A stretch of DNA of 64,000 nt from NCBI GenBank assembly GCA_027563935.2, contig CM050451.1, positions 101,645,565 to 101,709,564 of the forward strand. The letters are read 5' to 3'. The notes below the pieces were generated by a model, which worked only from the letters and a program-made list of their open reading frames with translations, did not search any database and was not told the DNA's origin. The first letter of the stretch is position 1; each line of letters begins with the position of its first letter. Shown here piece after piece: positions 46,901 to 57,774 of the stretch. The DNA comes from Costus lasius. Its lineage: Eukaryota; Streptophyta; Magnoliopsida; Zingiberales; Costaceae. The position numbers and the translations under genes are program-made.

Positions 46901-47838
46901 ATGCTGTTAAGGCATGGTTAGGAAAATGTTTCCAGATGAAAGATCTAGGAGAAGCAGCCTATGTATTAGGTGTGAAGATCTACCGGGATAGATCTAAGAG
47001 GCTTCTCGGGCTGTGCCAGAGTACTTACATCGATAAAGTCCTGGAGAGATTCCATTTAGTGAATTCTAAACGTGGATATCTTCCAGTCAGACATGGTCTG
47101 AATCTTTCGAAGAGTCAGTGTCCACAAACACAGACTGAGAAAGATGAAATGGACAATACGCCTTATGCTTCGGCTATTGGGTCCATAATGTATGCGATGT
47201 TGTGTACTCGCCCAGACGTCGCTTACGGGTTAAGCGTGACCAGTCGATTCCAAAGTAATCCAGGTATGGCGCACTGGATTGCAGTCAAGAACATCTTAAA
47301 ATATCTGCGGAGGACCAAAGATATGTTCTTGATATATGGTGGTCAGGAAGAACTCAGTATAGAGGGATATACTGACGCTTCGTTCCAGTCGGACCAGGAT
47401 GATTTCCGATCGCAATCAGGCTATGTTTTTAGCTTGAATGGTGGAGCAGTGGTGTGGAAAAGCTTCAAACAGTCAACTGTTGCTGATTCTACAACGGAAG
47501 CCGAGTATGTTGCAGCCTCGGAAGCATCTAAGGAGGCAGTGTGGATTCGTAAGTTCGTGAGAGAACTTGGTGTCGTTCCTTCGAGTGCTGATCCTTTGGT
47601 TATCTTTTGTGATAACACTGGAGCAATCGCACAAGCAAAGGAACCACGGTCGCACCAGAAGTCCAAGCACATACAGAGACGGTTTCACTTGATCCGGGAG
47701 ATCATTGATCGTGGCGAGATCAAGATTTGCAAGGTTCATACAGATGACAATCTGGCAGACCCGCTTACCAAGCCTCTGGCGCAGCAGAAGCATGAGAAGC
47801 ACTGTAATAATATGGGTTTGAGATTTCTCAACCATTAG
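43954..47838 (+). CDS. Cop10: intact copia Gag-Pol polyprotein, 1294 aa
   Basis: One frame encodes everything the element needs to form a particle, copy its RNA and insert the DNA. Gag occupies about residues 1-260, with a UBN2-like core and zinc knuckle CFHCGQLGHWKKDC near 239. Protease follows (VLDTACGVHIC, near 286). The pre-integrase motif LLWHSRLGHINEKRI is near 420. The integrase core is about 475-640, with the DDE triad in HSDVCG, RSDRGGEY and NGVSERRNR. RT is about 786-1030 (WLEAMRAEM; YVDDILIIGN near 968). RNase H is 1130-1290 (YTDASFQSD, TTEAEYVAAS, CDNTGAIAQ). The ATG lies in the conserved ACACCATGAGC context, where Cop3 and Cop6 have lost it. The length is normal for the group. 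All catalytic residues I can check are present. Confidence 0.97.
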   Translation: MSFNVRSLLEREKFAGPNFSDWFGHLKIVLKAERKLYVLETAIPPQPAPNAARAVRDAYEKHVNDSIDVACLMLASMTPPLQRQHEDMSAIEIIANLKMLYAAQARTERYNLTKLFFQSKLAEGSPVGAHVLKMIGHKEALEKLGHTINQELAVDIILQSLPPSFDAFIINFNMNKIDCTPAELLNMLLTTEETLKGKPSTSVLMVPSRNKKKGKKGKAPVKNYSKALKQKVKRSKDNRCFHCGQLGHWKKDCKALQGDKRGSIASGSGIYVTEVMVSSSSISWVLDTACGVHICSNVQELKRRRQVGQHEVDLRVGNGARVAAVAVGDYFITLPSGIVLELNNCYFVPSITKNIISIPALVRKGFAFECNISKCVLSHDNIVYATGSINNGLYMLDMENSVQNIDNKKAKYADNSTLLWHSRLGHINEKRIKRLHEHGLLGSFSCEEIDTCKACLMGKMTKSPFSHKGQRTSGLLDLIHSDVCGPFSKHARGGYQYFITFTDDFSRYGYVYLMRHKSESFDKFKEFKNEVQNQLGRNIKALRSDRGGEYLSHAFTDYLKECGIISQLTPPGTPQWNGVSERRNRTLLDMVRSMMSQATLPYSFWGFALETAAKVLNRVPSKAVSKTPYELWYGKQPSLTFIRIWGCEAYVKKLASGKLESRSEKCIFVGYPKETKGYYFYDPKENKVFVARTAIFLEKEFLLQEASGREIKLDEIPEEGQSSQAELDVPEPVDQVIEQPEAQISREPRRSGRIRRQPESYDGVYIIDNDEPLTYADAVSGPESARWLEAMRAEMDSMSDNQVWDLVDPPPGVIPIGCKWIFKKKIDMDGNVVTYKGRLVAKGFKQIYGIDYDETFSPVAMFKSIRILFAIAAYYDYEIWQMDVKTAFLNGNLDEDVYMTQPEGFTNPSDRHKICKLKKSIYGLKQASRSWNIRFDESISEFGFIKNEDDPCVYKRFSGSVITFLILYVDDILIIGNDIPELHAVKAWLGKCFQMKDLGEAAYVLGVKIYRDRSKRLLGLCQSTYIDKVLERFHLVNSKRGYLPVRHGLNLSKSQCPQTQTEKDEMDNTPYASAIGSIMYAMLCTRPDVAYGLSVTSRFQSNPGMAHWIAVKNILKYLRRTKDMFLIYGGQEELSIEGYTDASFQSDQDDFRSQSGYVFSLNGGAVVWKSFKQSTVADSTTEAEYVAASEASKEAVWIRKFVRELGVVPSSADPLVIFCDNTGAIAQAKEPRSHQKSKHIQRRFHLIREIIDRGEIKICKVHTDDNLADPLTKPLAQQKHEKHCNNMGLRFLNH

Positions 47839-47845
47839 ATTAAGA

Positions 47846-47858
47846 GCAAGTGGGAGAT
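47846..47858 (+). promoter_or_regulatory. Cop10: polypurine tract
   Basis: GCAAGTGGGAGAT directly before the 3' LTR. It is conserved in Cop3, Cop5 and Cop9, and is the likely primer for plus-strand synthesis. Confidence 0.82.
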
Positions 47859-49544
47859 TGTTGGGGTATGCCCTTAAGGCTAATGTTTGAGGCCTTTGGG
47901 ATTGTATAAGTATCATGTAATAAACTTTGATGTTTATAAAAAGGCATGGTTGTTATTCAGGTTGTTACCTTGTCTGCTGTAATAAGTGTACTTCTGAATA
48001 ATGTCTCAAAGCTGTTCAGCTGGGCTGACAGGCTATATGTCCTTAGTCGAGATATCTTGGTGAACATGAGACAGCCTTGATATGATTGAGACTAATATAA
48101 GTGCTAATCTTATAGGATGCTTCGAGCATGGAATAAGATGTAGACTCATGGGTACATTGGATGTACTGGACAGACCCTACTGGGATATTCCATTGCTTGT
48201 CACAATGTGAATGATCCTTGTAAGCAGCAAGTGGCACATGTCCTTTGACTTGAGATCACTTATGTTTCTAAATGATGATTGTCATTGTCTTGAGATAGTT
48301 CAATATCATTTGAAACATAATGATTATAGACTATCTTGGATAATGATCATGAGTCAGGTTAGGACACTAGTGATAGACATAGGATTGCCGTCTCCTTGTT
48401 TAAGGAGTGTGATGTTCTAAAGGGCCCCCTTATGAGATGATTGAGATAGTGTATGGCCATACCCAGATGACTATGTTCATCTGATCTAATCATGCTCATC
48501 GTATTGGAGTTACAGGCTTGACAAGCTTGTCCAATAAGAACATCCAGTGGCAAAGGAATCATGTATGCCTTGTGAGTTTGATTCACACTTGTGCTATGAT
48601 TTGGGAGTAGTCTTGGAAGACTCTTTCCTTTATATCGGGAGACAGTGATGTGTTGCTAGATACCCCTCACTGATCGTGATAACATAGGTTATCGTTACCG
48701 ACATTTAAAGGAAACCCTTAGGGTCGCACAATTTGATGATATGGCTTACTTGAGTCAGATCGTGTGGACTGAATTCTTTGGGTTCAGTTTAAAGGGGTTT
48801 AATCTCTGATTGTAAGTGAGATCTGGTCTGATCATGTTTGATTGATTAGGGCTTCAGATCGGTAAGCTTCGATCGAGAGAGATGATGCTGGATCGGTGAG
48901 ATCAGGAACAGCAGGAGATGAACGGTTAGATCTTGAGCCTTAGGGTTCAATGTGGTCTAGACCAAGTGGCTTGGCTTGATTAACATCTTGAACCAAACCT
49001 AATAGAACCGGTTCACCATGTGAACGTTTGGTTCAATTAGTGGGAAGTTTCGAGCGCTCACTTGGAGTGAACGCACCCATTAACACTTACCATTTATGGA
49101 AGGCGGTTTTCTATGTTGAAAACCAAAACGCTTCCATGTGGTAAAGAGGGGGTTGATCGAACTTCAATTGGCTTCTTGCAATTTTGTTGCGTGGAAGAAG
49201 TGGTGGACGAAGGTGTGGAGCTCTCGGCCAAGCTTGATCTCTCATCATCCCTTTCCATTCGAGAAGAATACTTGGGTGACTTGCTAGCACAAGGGACGCC
49301 AAGGAGTGAGCCAACTTCATCTTGTGTGTGGCACACTTTGGAGGAGATCTATCTTGATCTCTCACTTCCAAGCCGACTCCTTCTTCATGGCTATGGTAAA
49401 GATCTTAACTTGATCTTTGAATTAAAAGAAGTTGATTATATAGACATATCATATGCGATCCTTTGCAAACCCTAATTCCGCCCATGCAAAGTCTTAAGTT
49501 TGCGCATGCTTAGGGTTTCACCCCCCTTGTTTAGGGGCTCTTCA
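47859..49544 (+). repeat. Cop10: 3' LTR
   Basis: 1686 bp, essentially identical to the 5' LTR, with the same hairpins (GATAAC/GTTATC at 48678-48693). It is followed by the target copy GCCTC and the rest of the Cop9 leader. Confidence 0.96.
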
Positions 49545-49549
49545 GCCTC

Positions 49550-50974
49550 CATGTGCTACCATATGCGCCACATATGTAGCCTACATGGTCAAGCTGACCC
49601 GACCTACTCCCTGGACCACCACGTGCTATGCTGAGCAAAGAGAAGGGATAAATCCCTACTCTGTAACACGCAGGTGAAATCCCGCACTATCTGAAGATAG
49701 ATGGACGTGCCCACTGAGTGGGTACAACACGGCTCCAACGATAATCAGAACAGTGAGGTTTCGCGTCAGAAGGCTTACGAGCTTGATATGTTAGCGTTGG
49801 ATTTTAACGGTCTTTTAACTTCTTAACTATCATGCAAACCCTATGATGATAGCAGAAGATAAACTCATGCAGTTCTAATTATATAAGGAATAAAAAGAAA
49901 GCATGGATCTTATGTGGTAAAAGCCCATAGAGCCTAAGTAAGACCTTAACCTAATTTAAGTCTTCACTAGCTCTTCTTGGGTCTTTTGCCTTTCATCTGG
50001 TCCAACCCAGGGCCCTAGCGCCAAGAGCACCTCAGGTGCGCCACCAGCTGAATGCCCCTCTTGGATGTGTGCCTTTGTGTTCTTGTCTGATTGAAACACA
50101 TTTTAATCTATCTAGACAAGGTTGACTCGCAGGTCAACTACACATTTTAAATAAATTAAAAATTGTGATTCGCAGATCACAAAATAATAATTTACCAGGC
50201 TCGCAGGCCCCAGCACAGCACACATTAAAAAGGGCAACCCACATAAGATTAAATAAACAAGCACATGGCATCAAATCAACATGTGATCCATTTAACAAGA
50301 AAATAAAATTTTGAAAACCCCATTGGCATCAATTTTAATTTTCTTATGAGCCCTACAACCTTACAATGGTCCATTGATAGGGATCCACTCATCCATCTAG
50401 TCAGATCCTCTGTCCCTTGCATGCACCAAGTCCTAACTGACTCGCGTTGACCTAATGGTCAACCATGCATGCGCCAAGGGCTGAACAACCCTCATGAGTT
50501 CTGGCAAGCAGGTGTGACCCCGGGCCTAACTCATGTGTTCTTACTGGTTGTCTCAACCAGACCTCGCTACACGCCTAAGATGCAATCGACCTATGGCCAC
50601 CTTGTGCTTGCGCACAGGTGCCATCTGGTCGATCCATCTAGGCTGTCAGATGGTCTGATCAGACTATTGGATCCAACATAGAGGTGACTTCAACCCCATC
50701 AACCCATCTAAGGGTTTATTGTAGGCGCCACTTAGATCTAGTGAGGCGCACAAGTGATTAAGTTTTTAAGAAAACCTACATCATTCAACATGCGCCCTCC
50801 TTCATCATATATGCTTGCGCTAGGGAGTAAAAACATACACCATGTATTTTTCACTACTAAACATGAGATGCGCAAGATGCTAACTACTAGATCTACTAGT
50901 TAAACACAAACAAGGATCACAAATCAACAAGCAATCATATGATTCTACATACAACCGCATGCTCTGATACCAAT
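49550..50974 (-). other. Cop9: leader, distal part with primer site
   Basis: Continues the Cop9 leader after Cop10. Hairpin A is at 49706-49731. The GTTGACC/GGTCAAC hairpin is near 50447-50464 and CCATCT/AGATGG near 50634-50653. The primer site at 50961-50972 (plus-strand GCTCTGATACCA) is next to the LTR. No gene is seen. Confidence 0.88.
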
Positions 50975-52715
50975 TGAAGAAACCCCTTTCAAGAGGGGGG
51001 GCCGAAACTTGTAGAAAACCCCTTTCAAGAGGGGAGCCGAAACCCTGATTTTGGCGCACATATAGAGTTTTGCAAGCGGAAGATAGGGCTTCATGGGATC
51101 GCAATCATAAAAGCATATGATCAACTTGTATAAGAGGAATAGATCTAAAAGATCATACCAATGCCATCGATTTGATGATGCCTTGGAAGCAAAGGTTCAA
51201 GTGCTCCTTCTCCAAAGGTGACGCACACAACCGATGACGATAGCTTGCTCTTTGAGTCCTTTGTGCTAGCAAAAGCACTTCAAAGAATCCTTGTCACGTG
51301 AGGGTGTTTAGAGATGAAGCTTGGCGAGAGTAACCTACTTCTTCTCCTCCCTCTCGTCCGAATCCTTTCGCCCCCAAAGAGGAACGTTGAGAAGAGAAGA
51401 GTCAAGTCGAGCGTTCAAAACGCTTTGGCGTTAAGGTGAAGTGGCCTTCATTACATTCCATAAATGGAAGATATGAAGCCATGCGCCACAACCAAACCAA
51501 AAACGCCTAACGCTTTGAACCAAGCGTTCACCCTTTGTGAACCGGTTCAAGCCACTTTAATCCACTTCAATTTGGTTCAAGAACCAAATTAAACCAGCCC
51601 AAGCCATGGTCTAGATCTCACTCTGAACCAAAGGGTTCAAGATCTAACCGTTCATCTCTTGATGCTCTTGATCTCACCGATCTAGCATCAACTCTCTCGA
51701 TCGAAGCTTACCGATCTCAAGCCCCAATCAATCAAACATGATCAGACCAGATCTCACTTACAATCAGAGTCTCTATCCCTTTAAACTGAACCTAAACAAT
51801 TCAGTCCACACGATCTGACTTAAGTAAGCCATATCACCAAATTGTGCGACCCTGAGGGTTTCCTTTAAATGTCGGTAACGATAACTCACGTTATCCCGAT
51901 CAGTGAGGGATATCTAGCAACACATCACTGTCTCCCGATATAAAGGAAAGAGTCTTCCAAGACTACACCCAAACCACAACACAAGCGTGAATCAACTCAC
52001 TAGGCATTACATGTTTCCTTTGCCACTGGATGTTCTTATTGGACAAGCCTGTCAAGCTTGTAACTCCAATATGATGAGCATGATTAGATCAGATGAGCAT
52101 AGTCACCTGGGTATGGCCATACACTATTCTCAATCATCTCATTCAGGGGGCCCCTTTAGAACATCACACTCCTTAAATAAGGAGACGGCAATCCTCTATC
52201 TATCACTAGTGCCCTAACCTGACTCATGATCATTATCCAAGATAGTCTATAACCATTATGTTTCAAATGATATTGAACTACCTCAAAACAATGACAATCA
52301 TCATTTAGAAACACAAGTGATCTCAAGTCAGAGGACATGTGCCACTTGTTGCAATCAAGGATCATTCACATTGTGACAAGCAATTGAATATCCTAGTAGG
52401 GTCTGTCCAGTACATCCAATGTACCCATGATTCTACATCTTATTCCATGCTCGAAGCATCCTATAAGATTAGAACACATATTAGTCATAACCATATCAAG
52501 GCTGTCTCATGTTCACCAAGATACATCGACTAAGGACATATAGCATGTCAGCCTAGCTGAACAGCTTTGAGACATTATTCAGAAGTATACTTATTGCAGC
52601 AGACAAGGTAACAAACTGAATAATAACCATGCCTTTATAAACACAAGAGTTTATACACATGATACTGTTACAATCCCAAGGCCTCAAACATTAGCCTTAA
52701 GGGCATACCCCAACA
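50975..52715 (-). repeat. Cop9: 5' LTR
   Basis: 1741 bp, matching 34445-36185 with about seven differences by eye (for example TTGGCGCAC versus TTGGTGCAC). The GNRA hairpin is at 51880-51895. It is followed by the target copy ATGTT and the rest of Gyp2 pol. Confidence 0.95.
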
Positions 52716-52720
52716 ATGTT

Positions 52721-55239
52721 TACCTGTAATACCTAAGGTGCTAGATTATGTTGTGTCTGTGAGTACTCCCTTAGGAACATCATTATCTACAGATACTGTT
52801 TGTACTGATTGTGTAGTGCATGTAGAGGGTTATGAGTTTCTGGTAGATCTAATCCTTTTGGATATGCAAGATTATGATGTCATCCTAGGTATGGATTGGT
52901 TATCCTCACATCATGCCACTGTGGATTGCTTTGAGAAAGTAATCGCCTTGAATCTGCTAGATGGGAATCGGCTTTTTGTGAGAGGTCTAGTGTCAGACCA
53001 AGGACCGCATGTGATATCTTTCCTGCAGGCCAGGAAGTTACTTGCTAGTGGATGCAAGGGTTATCTTGCACATGTTAAGGTGCAGGATGATTCTATTCCT
53101 GATTTAACCCAGATGGCGGTGGTGCAAGAGTTTCCTGATGTGTTCTCTGAGGAATTTTCTGGCTTGCCACCAATTCGAGAGGTAGAGTTTGGCATTGAGT
53201 TGGTGCCAGGTACTGCACCTATCTCCAGAGCTCCTTACCGCATGGCTACATTAGAATTGGCCGAACTTAAGAAGCAACTGGAGGAATTGCTGGAGAAAGG
53301 TTACATCCGGCCTAGTGCTTCTCCCTGGGGAGCACCAGTGTTGTTCGTAAAGAAGAAGGATGGAACCCTGAGGATGTGTATAGACTATAGGCAACTGAAC
53401 CAAGTGACTATCAAGAATAAGTATCCTCTCCCCAGAATTGATGATCTATTTGATCAATTACAGGGAGCGACAGTGTTCTCTAAGATTGACCTGAGATCAG
53501 GGTATTACCAGCTTAGGGTCAAGGATGAGGATATATTTAAGACTGCTTTCAGGACCAGGTATGGGCATTTTGAATTTCTTGTTATGCCTTTTGGACTGAC
53601 GAATGCACCTGCTGTCTTCATGGATTTGATGAACAGGGTATTTCATGAATTACTTGATTCATGTGTGGTAGTCTTCATAGATGTTATCTTGGTGTACTCT
53701 CGGACTACTTCGGATCATGTCAGTGACTTGCGCAGAGTGCTAGAGATTCTGAGGAAGAACCGATTATATGCCAAGGCCAGTAAGTGTGAGTTTTGGCTAG
53801 AAAAGATCAGCTTCCTTGGGCATGTTATTTCTGGTCAGGGGGTGTCTGTGGATCCAGTTAAGGTGCAAGCCATCCTTAATTGGGGAAGACCGACTAGTGC
53901 TACTGAGATCAGAAGTTTCCTGGGTCTAGCAGGTTACTACCGGAGGTTTGTTGAGGGATTCTCCAAGCTGGTGGGTCCTTTAACTAAATTGACCAGAAAG
54001 GAGGCCAAGTTTAATTGGGATGACAAGTGTGAAGAGAGCTTTTAGGAGCTGAAGAGAAGGTTGACTAGTACACCGATCCTCATTATTCCTAGTGATGGGG
54101 AAAGGTTTACTGTCTTTACGGATGCCTCAGGCAAAGGACTTGGCTGCGTCCTGATGCAGAAAGGGGCCGTGGTAGCTTATGCTTCGAGACAACTGAAGGA
54201 GTATGAGTTGAACTACCCTACTCATGACTTAGAGTTGGCGGCCGTAGTCTTTGCTTTGAAGATATGGCGCCACTATTTGTTGGGTCAAGAGTTTGATCTG
54301 TTCACTGACCACCAGAGTCTCAAGTACATCTTCACTCAGAAGGAGTTGAACATGAGACAGAGAAGATGGATGGAGTTGATCAAAGACTATGACTTCGCTA
54401 TTCAGTATCAGGCTGGAAAGGCCAATGTAGTGGCTGATGCACTGAGCAGACATCCAGTTACTTCAGTAGCGGCATTACGGGTCAGTGAGTGGCAGTTACT
54501 GCAGGAGTTCAGAGATCTCAGGATCAGTGTTTCTCCTAGAGTTCAGTCGGGTTATGTGGCTTTCCTCAGAGTACAGTCTGCTTTGTTGCAGAAAATCAGA
54601 GATCAGCAGTCTGTGGATCCGAAATTTGCTCAGATCAGGGATAGTTTGGTTGCGGGTGAAGTTCAGGATTTTAGCTTGTCTGATGATGGTGTTCTTCGGT
54701 TTCGTGGAAGGGTGTGTGTCCCTGAGGAACCAAGCTTGAGGAAAGAAATATTGGAGGATAGCCATAACTCCAAATATTCTCTACATCCTGGCGTGACTAA
54801 GATGTATCAAGACCTCAAGAAAAGCTTTTGGTGGCCAGGTATGAAGAAAGAGGTATATGATTTTGTCTCTAGGTGTTTAACCTGTCAGACTGTAAAGGCT
54901 GAACACCAGAAGCCGGGTGGTTTGTTGCAGCCCCTTCCTATTCCTGAGTGGAAGTGGGAATGCATCAGTATGGACTTTGTGTGTGGTTTGCCCAGAACCA
55001 GATTGGGTCATGATGCTATTTGGGTGATTGTTGATAGACTCACTAAATCAGCCCACTTTCTCCCGATCAAGATGACTTATCCTTTAGAGAGGCTGGCTAG
55101 ATTGTATATTGATGAGATAGTCAGGCTGCATGGAGTGCCTGTTGATATTGTGTCTGATAGGGACTCTCGATTTCTGTCCAGGTTTTGGAAGAGCTTACAG
55201 GAAGGTTTGGGTACTAAGTTGAATTTTAGTACAGCATAC
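52721..55239 (+). pseudogene. Gyp2: protease end, RT, RNase H and first half of integrase
   Basis: The frame continues gag-pol after Cop9 ([12 protein letters not shown]). The end of the aspartic protease fold has [15 protein letters not shown] follows ([36 protein letters not shown]). The catalytic motif is FIDVILVYS, where Gyp1 has FIDDILVYS, so a catalytic aspartate is lost. RNase H begins at [14 protein letters not shown] at 54043-54045 replaces a CAG between RT and RNase H. The integrase zinc finger (HPGVTKMY...CLTCQ) and the first acidic residue (SMDFVCGLP) follow. The frame is cut at FSTAY by Solo2. This pol is dead by several independent changes. Confidence 0.95.
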
Positions 55240-56951
55240 TGAAGAGTCCCCTTCAAGGGGGAGCGCAAGCAGATGAAACCCCTTTCAAGAGGGGGGCGAA
55301 AAACCCTTAAGGGTGGCGCATAAAAATTGCAAGCGGAAGCAAGGGTTTTCATGGATCTTAGCAAGATAATATGATCAACTTGATGAAGTTTAGATCCATA
55401 CCAAAGCCATGAGGAAGATGGCGACTTGGAAGAGAAAGATCGAAAGGGATCTTCTCCCTAGTTGACGCACACAAGATGATGTGCTTGCTCCTTAGAGATC
55501 CTTGTGCTAGCAAGGTCCTTCAAGGGTCCCTCTCGTATGGTAAGGAAATGAGAGATGATGTCTAGGCTTGCCGAACCTCCACACCAAGACCTCGCCTTCT
55601 CCACGCCAAAGTCTCGTCAAGCAAGAGCAAGGAGACGAGAGTTGAATGGAGCGTTCAAGTCATTTGGCGTTCAAGGGAACATGCGCTAAATGACTTTCCA
55701 AAATTGGAAAATCCATTAAGCTATGCGTTCATGATCACTAAATCGATCAAAACACCAAAACAATGAACCATACGTTCAAGCTCTTGAACTGGTTCAAAGT
55801 AAATGTGTTCGGTCCAAAGGCCAAACCAAGCCAGCCCAAGCCAATCGGTCTAGATCAACTAAACCCTAAGGTTTCCAATCTAACCGTTCATCTCATGATG
55901 CTCTTGATCTCACCGATCTAGCATCATCTCTCTCGATCGAAGCTTACCGATCTCAAGCCCTAATCAATCAAACATGATCAGACCAGATCTCACTTACAAT
56001 CAGAGATTAAATCCCTTTAAACTGAACCCAAACAATTCAGTCCACACGATCTGACTCAAGTAAGCCATATCATCAAATTGTGCGACCCTAAGGGTTTCCT
56101 TTAAATGTCGGTAACAATAATTTACATTATCACGATCAGTGAGGGGTATCTAGCAACACATCACCGTCTCCCGATATAAAGGAAAGAGTCTTCCAAGACT
56201 ACACCCAAACCATAGCACAAGTGTGAATCCACTTCACAAGGCATACATGTATCCTTTGCCACTGGATGTTCTTATTGGACAAGCGTGTTAAGCTTGTGAC
56301 TCCAATACGATGAGCATGATTAAATCAGATGAACATAGTCATCTGGGTATGGCCATACACTTTCTCAATCATCTCATATAGGGGGGGGGGCCTTAGAACA
56401 TCACACTCCTTAAACAAGGAGACGGCAATCCTTTATCTATCACTAGTGTCCTAACCTGACTCATGATCATTATCCAATATAGTCTATAACCATTATATTT
56501 CAAATGATATTGAACTACCTCAAAACAATGACATTCATCATTTAGGAACACAAGTGATCTCAAGTCAAAGAACATGTGCCACTTGCAGCATACAAGGATT
56601 ATTCACATTGTGACAAGCAATTGAATATCCTAGTAGGGTCTGTCCAGTACATCCAATGTACCCATGAGTCTACATCTTATTCCATGCTCGAAGCATCCTA
56701 TAAGATTAGAACACATATTAGTCTTAACCATATCAAGGCTGTCTCATGTTCACCAAGATATATCGACTAAGGACATTTAGCATGTCAGCCTAGCTGAACA
56801 GCTTTGAGACATTATTCAGTAGTACACTTATTACAGCAGACAAGGTAACAACCTGAATAATAATCATGCCTTTATAAACACAAGAGTTTATTACATGATA
56901 CTGATACAATCCCAAGGCCTCAAACATTAGCCTTAAGGGCATACCCCAACA
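55240..56951 (-). mobile_element. Solo2: solo copia LTR (minus)
   Basis: 1712 bp, plus-strand TGAAGAGTCCCC...CCCCAACA, flanked by CATAC at 55235-55239 and 56952-56956. It has no internal region. Two C/G hairpins lie at the outer edge. The GNRA hairpin at 56116-56131 reads GATAAT, GTAA, ATTATT on the minus strand, with both partners of one pair changed and one U-G pair. It splits the Gyp2 integrase between the second and third acidic residues. Confidence 0.94.
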
Positions 56952-56956
56952 CATAC

Positions 56957-57745
56957 CATCCTCAGTCTGATGGTCAGACGGAGCGTACTATCCAGACTTT
57001 AGAAGACCTGTTGAGAGCTTATGTGGTTGATTGGAGTTCTGAGTGGAACCGGGATCTATCTTTGATAGAGTTCACCTATAATAATAGCTTCCACTCCAGT
57101 ATTCAGATGGCTCCTTATGAGGCTTTGTATGGAAGGAGGTGTAGGACTCCCTTGTGTTGGGAGGAAACCGGTGATAGATTAATTTTGAGATCTGATGCAG
57201 TACAGGAGACTACTGATAAGGTCAGAGAGATACAGAATAAACTGAAGGTTTCTCGGGACAGACAGAAGAGTTATGCTGATGACCGTCGTCGTCCCCTAGA
57301 GTTTATGGTAGGGGATCATGTTTTCTTAAAGGTGTCACCTACTAAGGGTGTTATGAGGTTTGGCAAAAAGGGCAAGCTGAGCCCTAGGTTTGTAGGCCCT
57401 TTTGACATTATTGAGAGAGTTGGTTCAGTGGCTTACAGGTTAGCTTTACCTCCTGCTTTGGAACATTTGCATAATGTGTTCCATGTTTCTGCTTTGAGGA
57501 AATATCATCCTGATCCATCTCATGTATTGGAGTTGGAACCTCTTCAGATTCAGAGTGATTTGACCTTTGAAGAAAGACCTCTCCGGATTGTTGATAGAAA
57601 GGATAAGGTTCTGAGGAACAAGTCTATACCTTTGGTAAAGGTTATCTGGGGAAATCAGTCGGTTGAGGAAGCGACATGGGAGACTGAAGCTGATATGAGG
57701 AAGTTGTATGCTTATCTTTTTGATGATATGAATGTTGAGCTTTAG
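56957..57745 (+). pseudogene. Gyp2: end of integrase and chromodomain-like tail
   Basis: The frame resumes at HPQSDGQTERTIQ, with the third acidic residue of the integrase triad. It runs through the KKGKLSPRFVGPFDII segment and ends VKVIWGNQSVEEATWETEADM, then MNVEL and a stop at 57743-57745. It matches the Gyp1 tail (28670-29629) closely. The purine tract AAGGAGGGAGGAA follows at 57762-57774. Confidence 0.93.
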
Positions 57746-57774
57746 AGGACTAAAGCTTTATAAGGAGGGAGGAA

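Larger units (their letters stand above)
40448..49544 (+). mobile_element. Cop10: intact Angela/BARE-like copia retrotransposon
   Basis: 9097 bp with 5-bp target duplication GCCTC (40443-40447, 49545-49549), LTRs of 1686 bp each, primer site, an 1820-bp leader, one uninterrupted gag-pol ORF and a purine tract. The only LTR difference I found by eye is one C/T (41831 versus 49242 region). This implies a very recent insertion. It is the only element in the window with all parts in working order, and it lies at the centre of the nest. The Angela/BARE assignment is an inference from LTR and leader length, LTR start and protein style. Confidence 0.96.
34445..52715 (-). mobile_element. Cop9: complete copia element (minus), split by Cop10
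   Basis: The two LTRs are 1741 bp each (34445-36185 and 50975-52715) with about seven differences by eye. The target duplication ATGTT is at 34440-34444 and 52716-52720. It has a leader, primer site and gag-pol. Without Cop10 it is about 9.17 kb. It interrupts the Gyp2 protease region. The gag-pol has two nonsense codons, so it is not autonomous. Confidence 0.95.
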
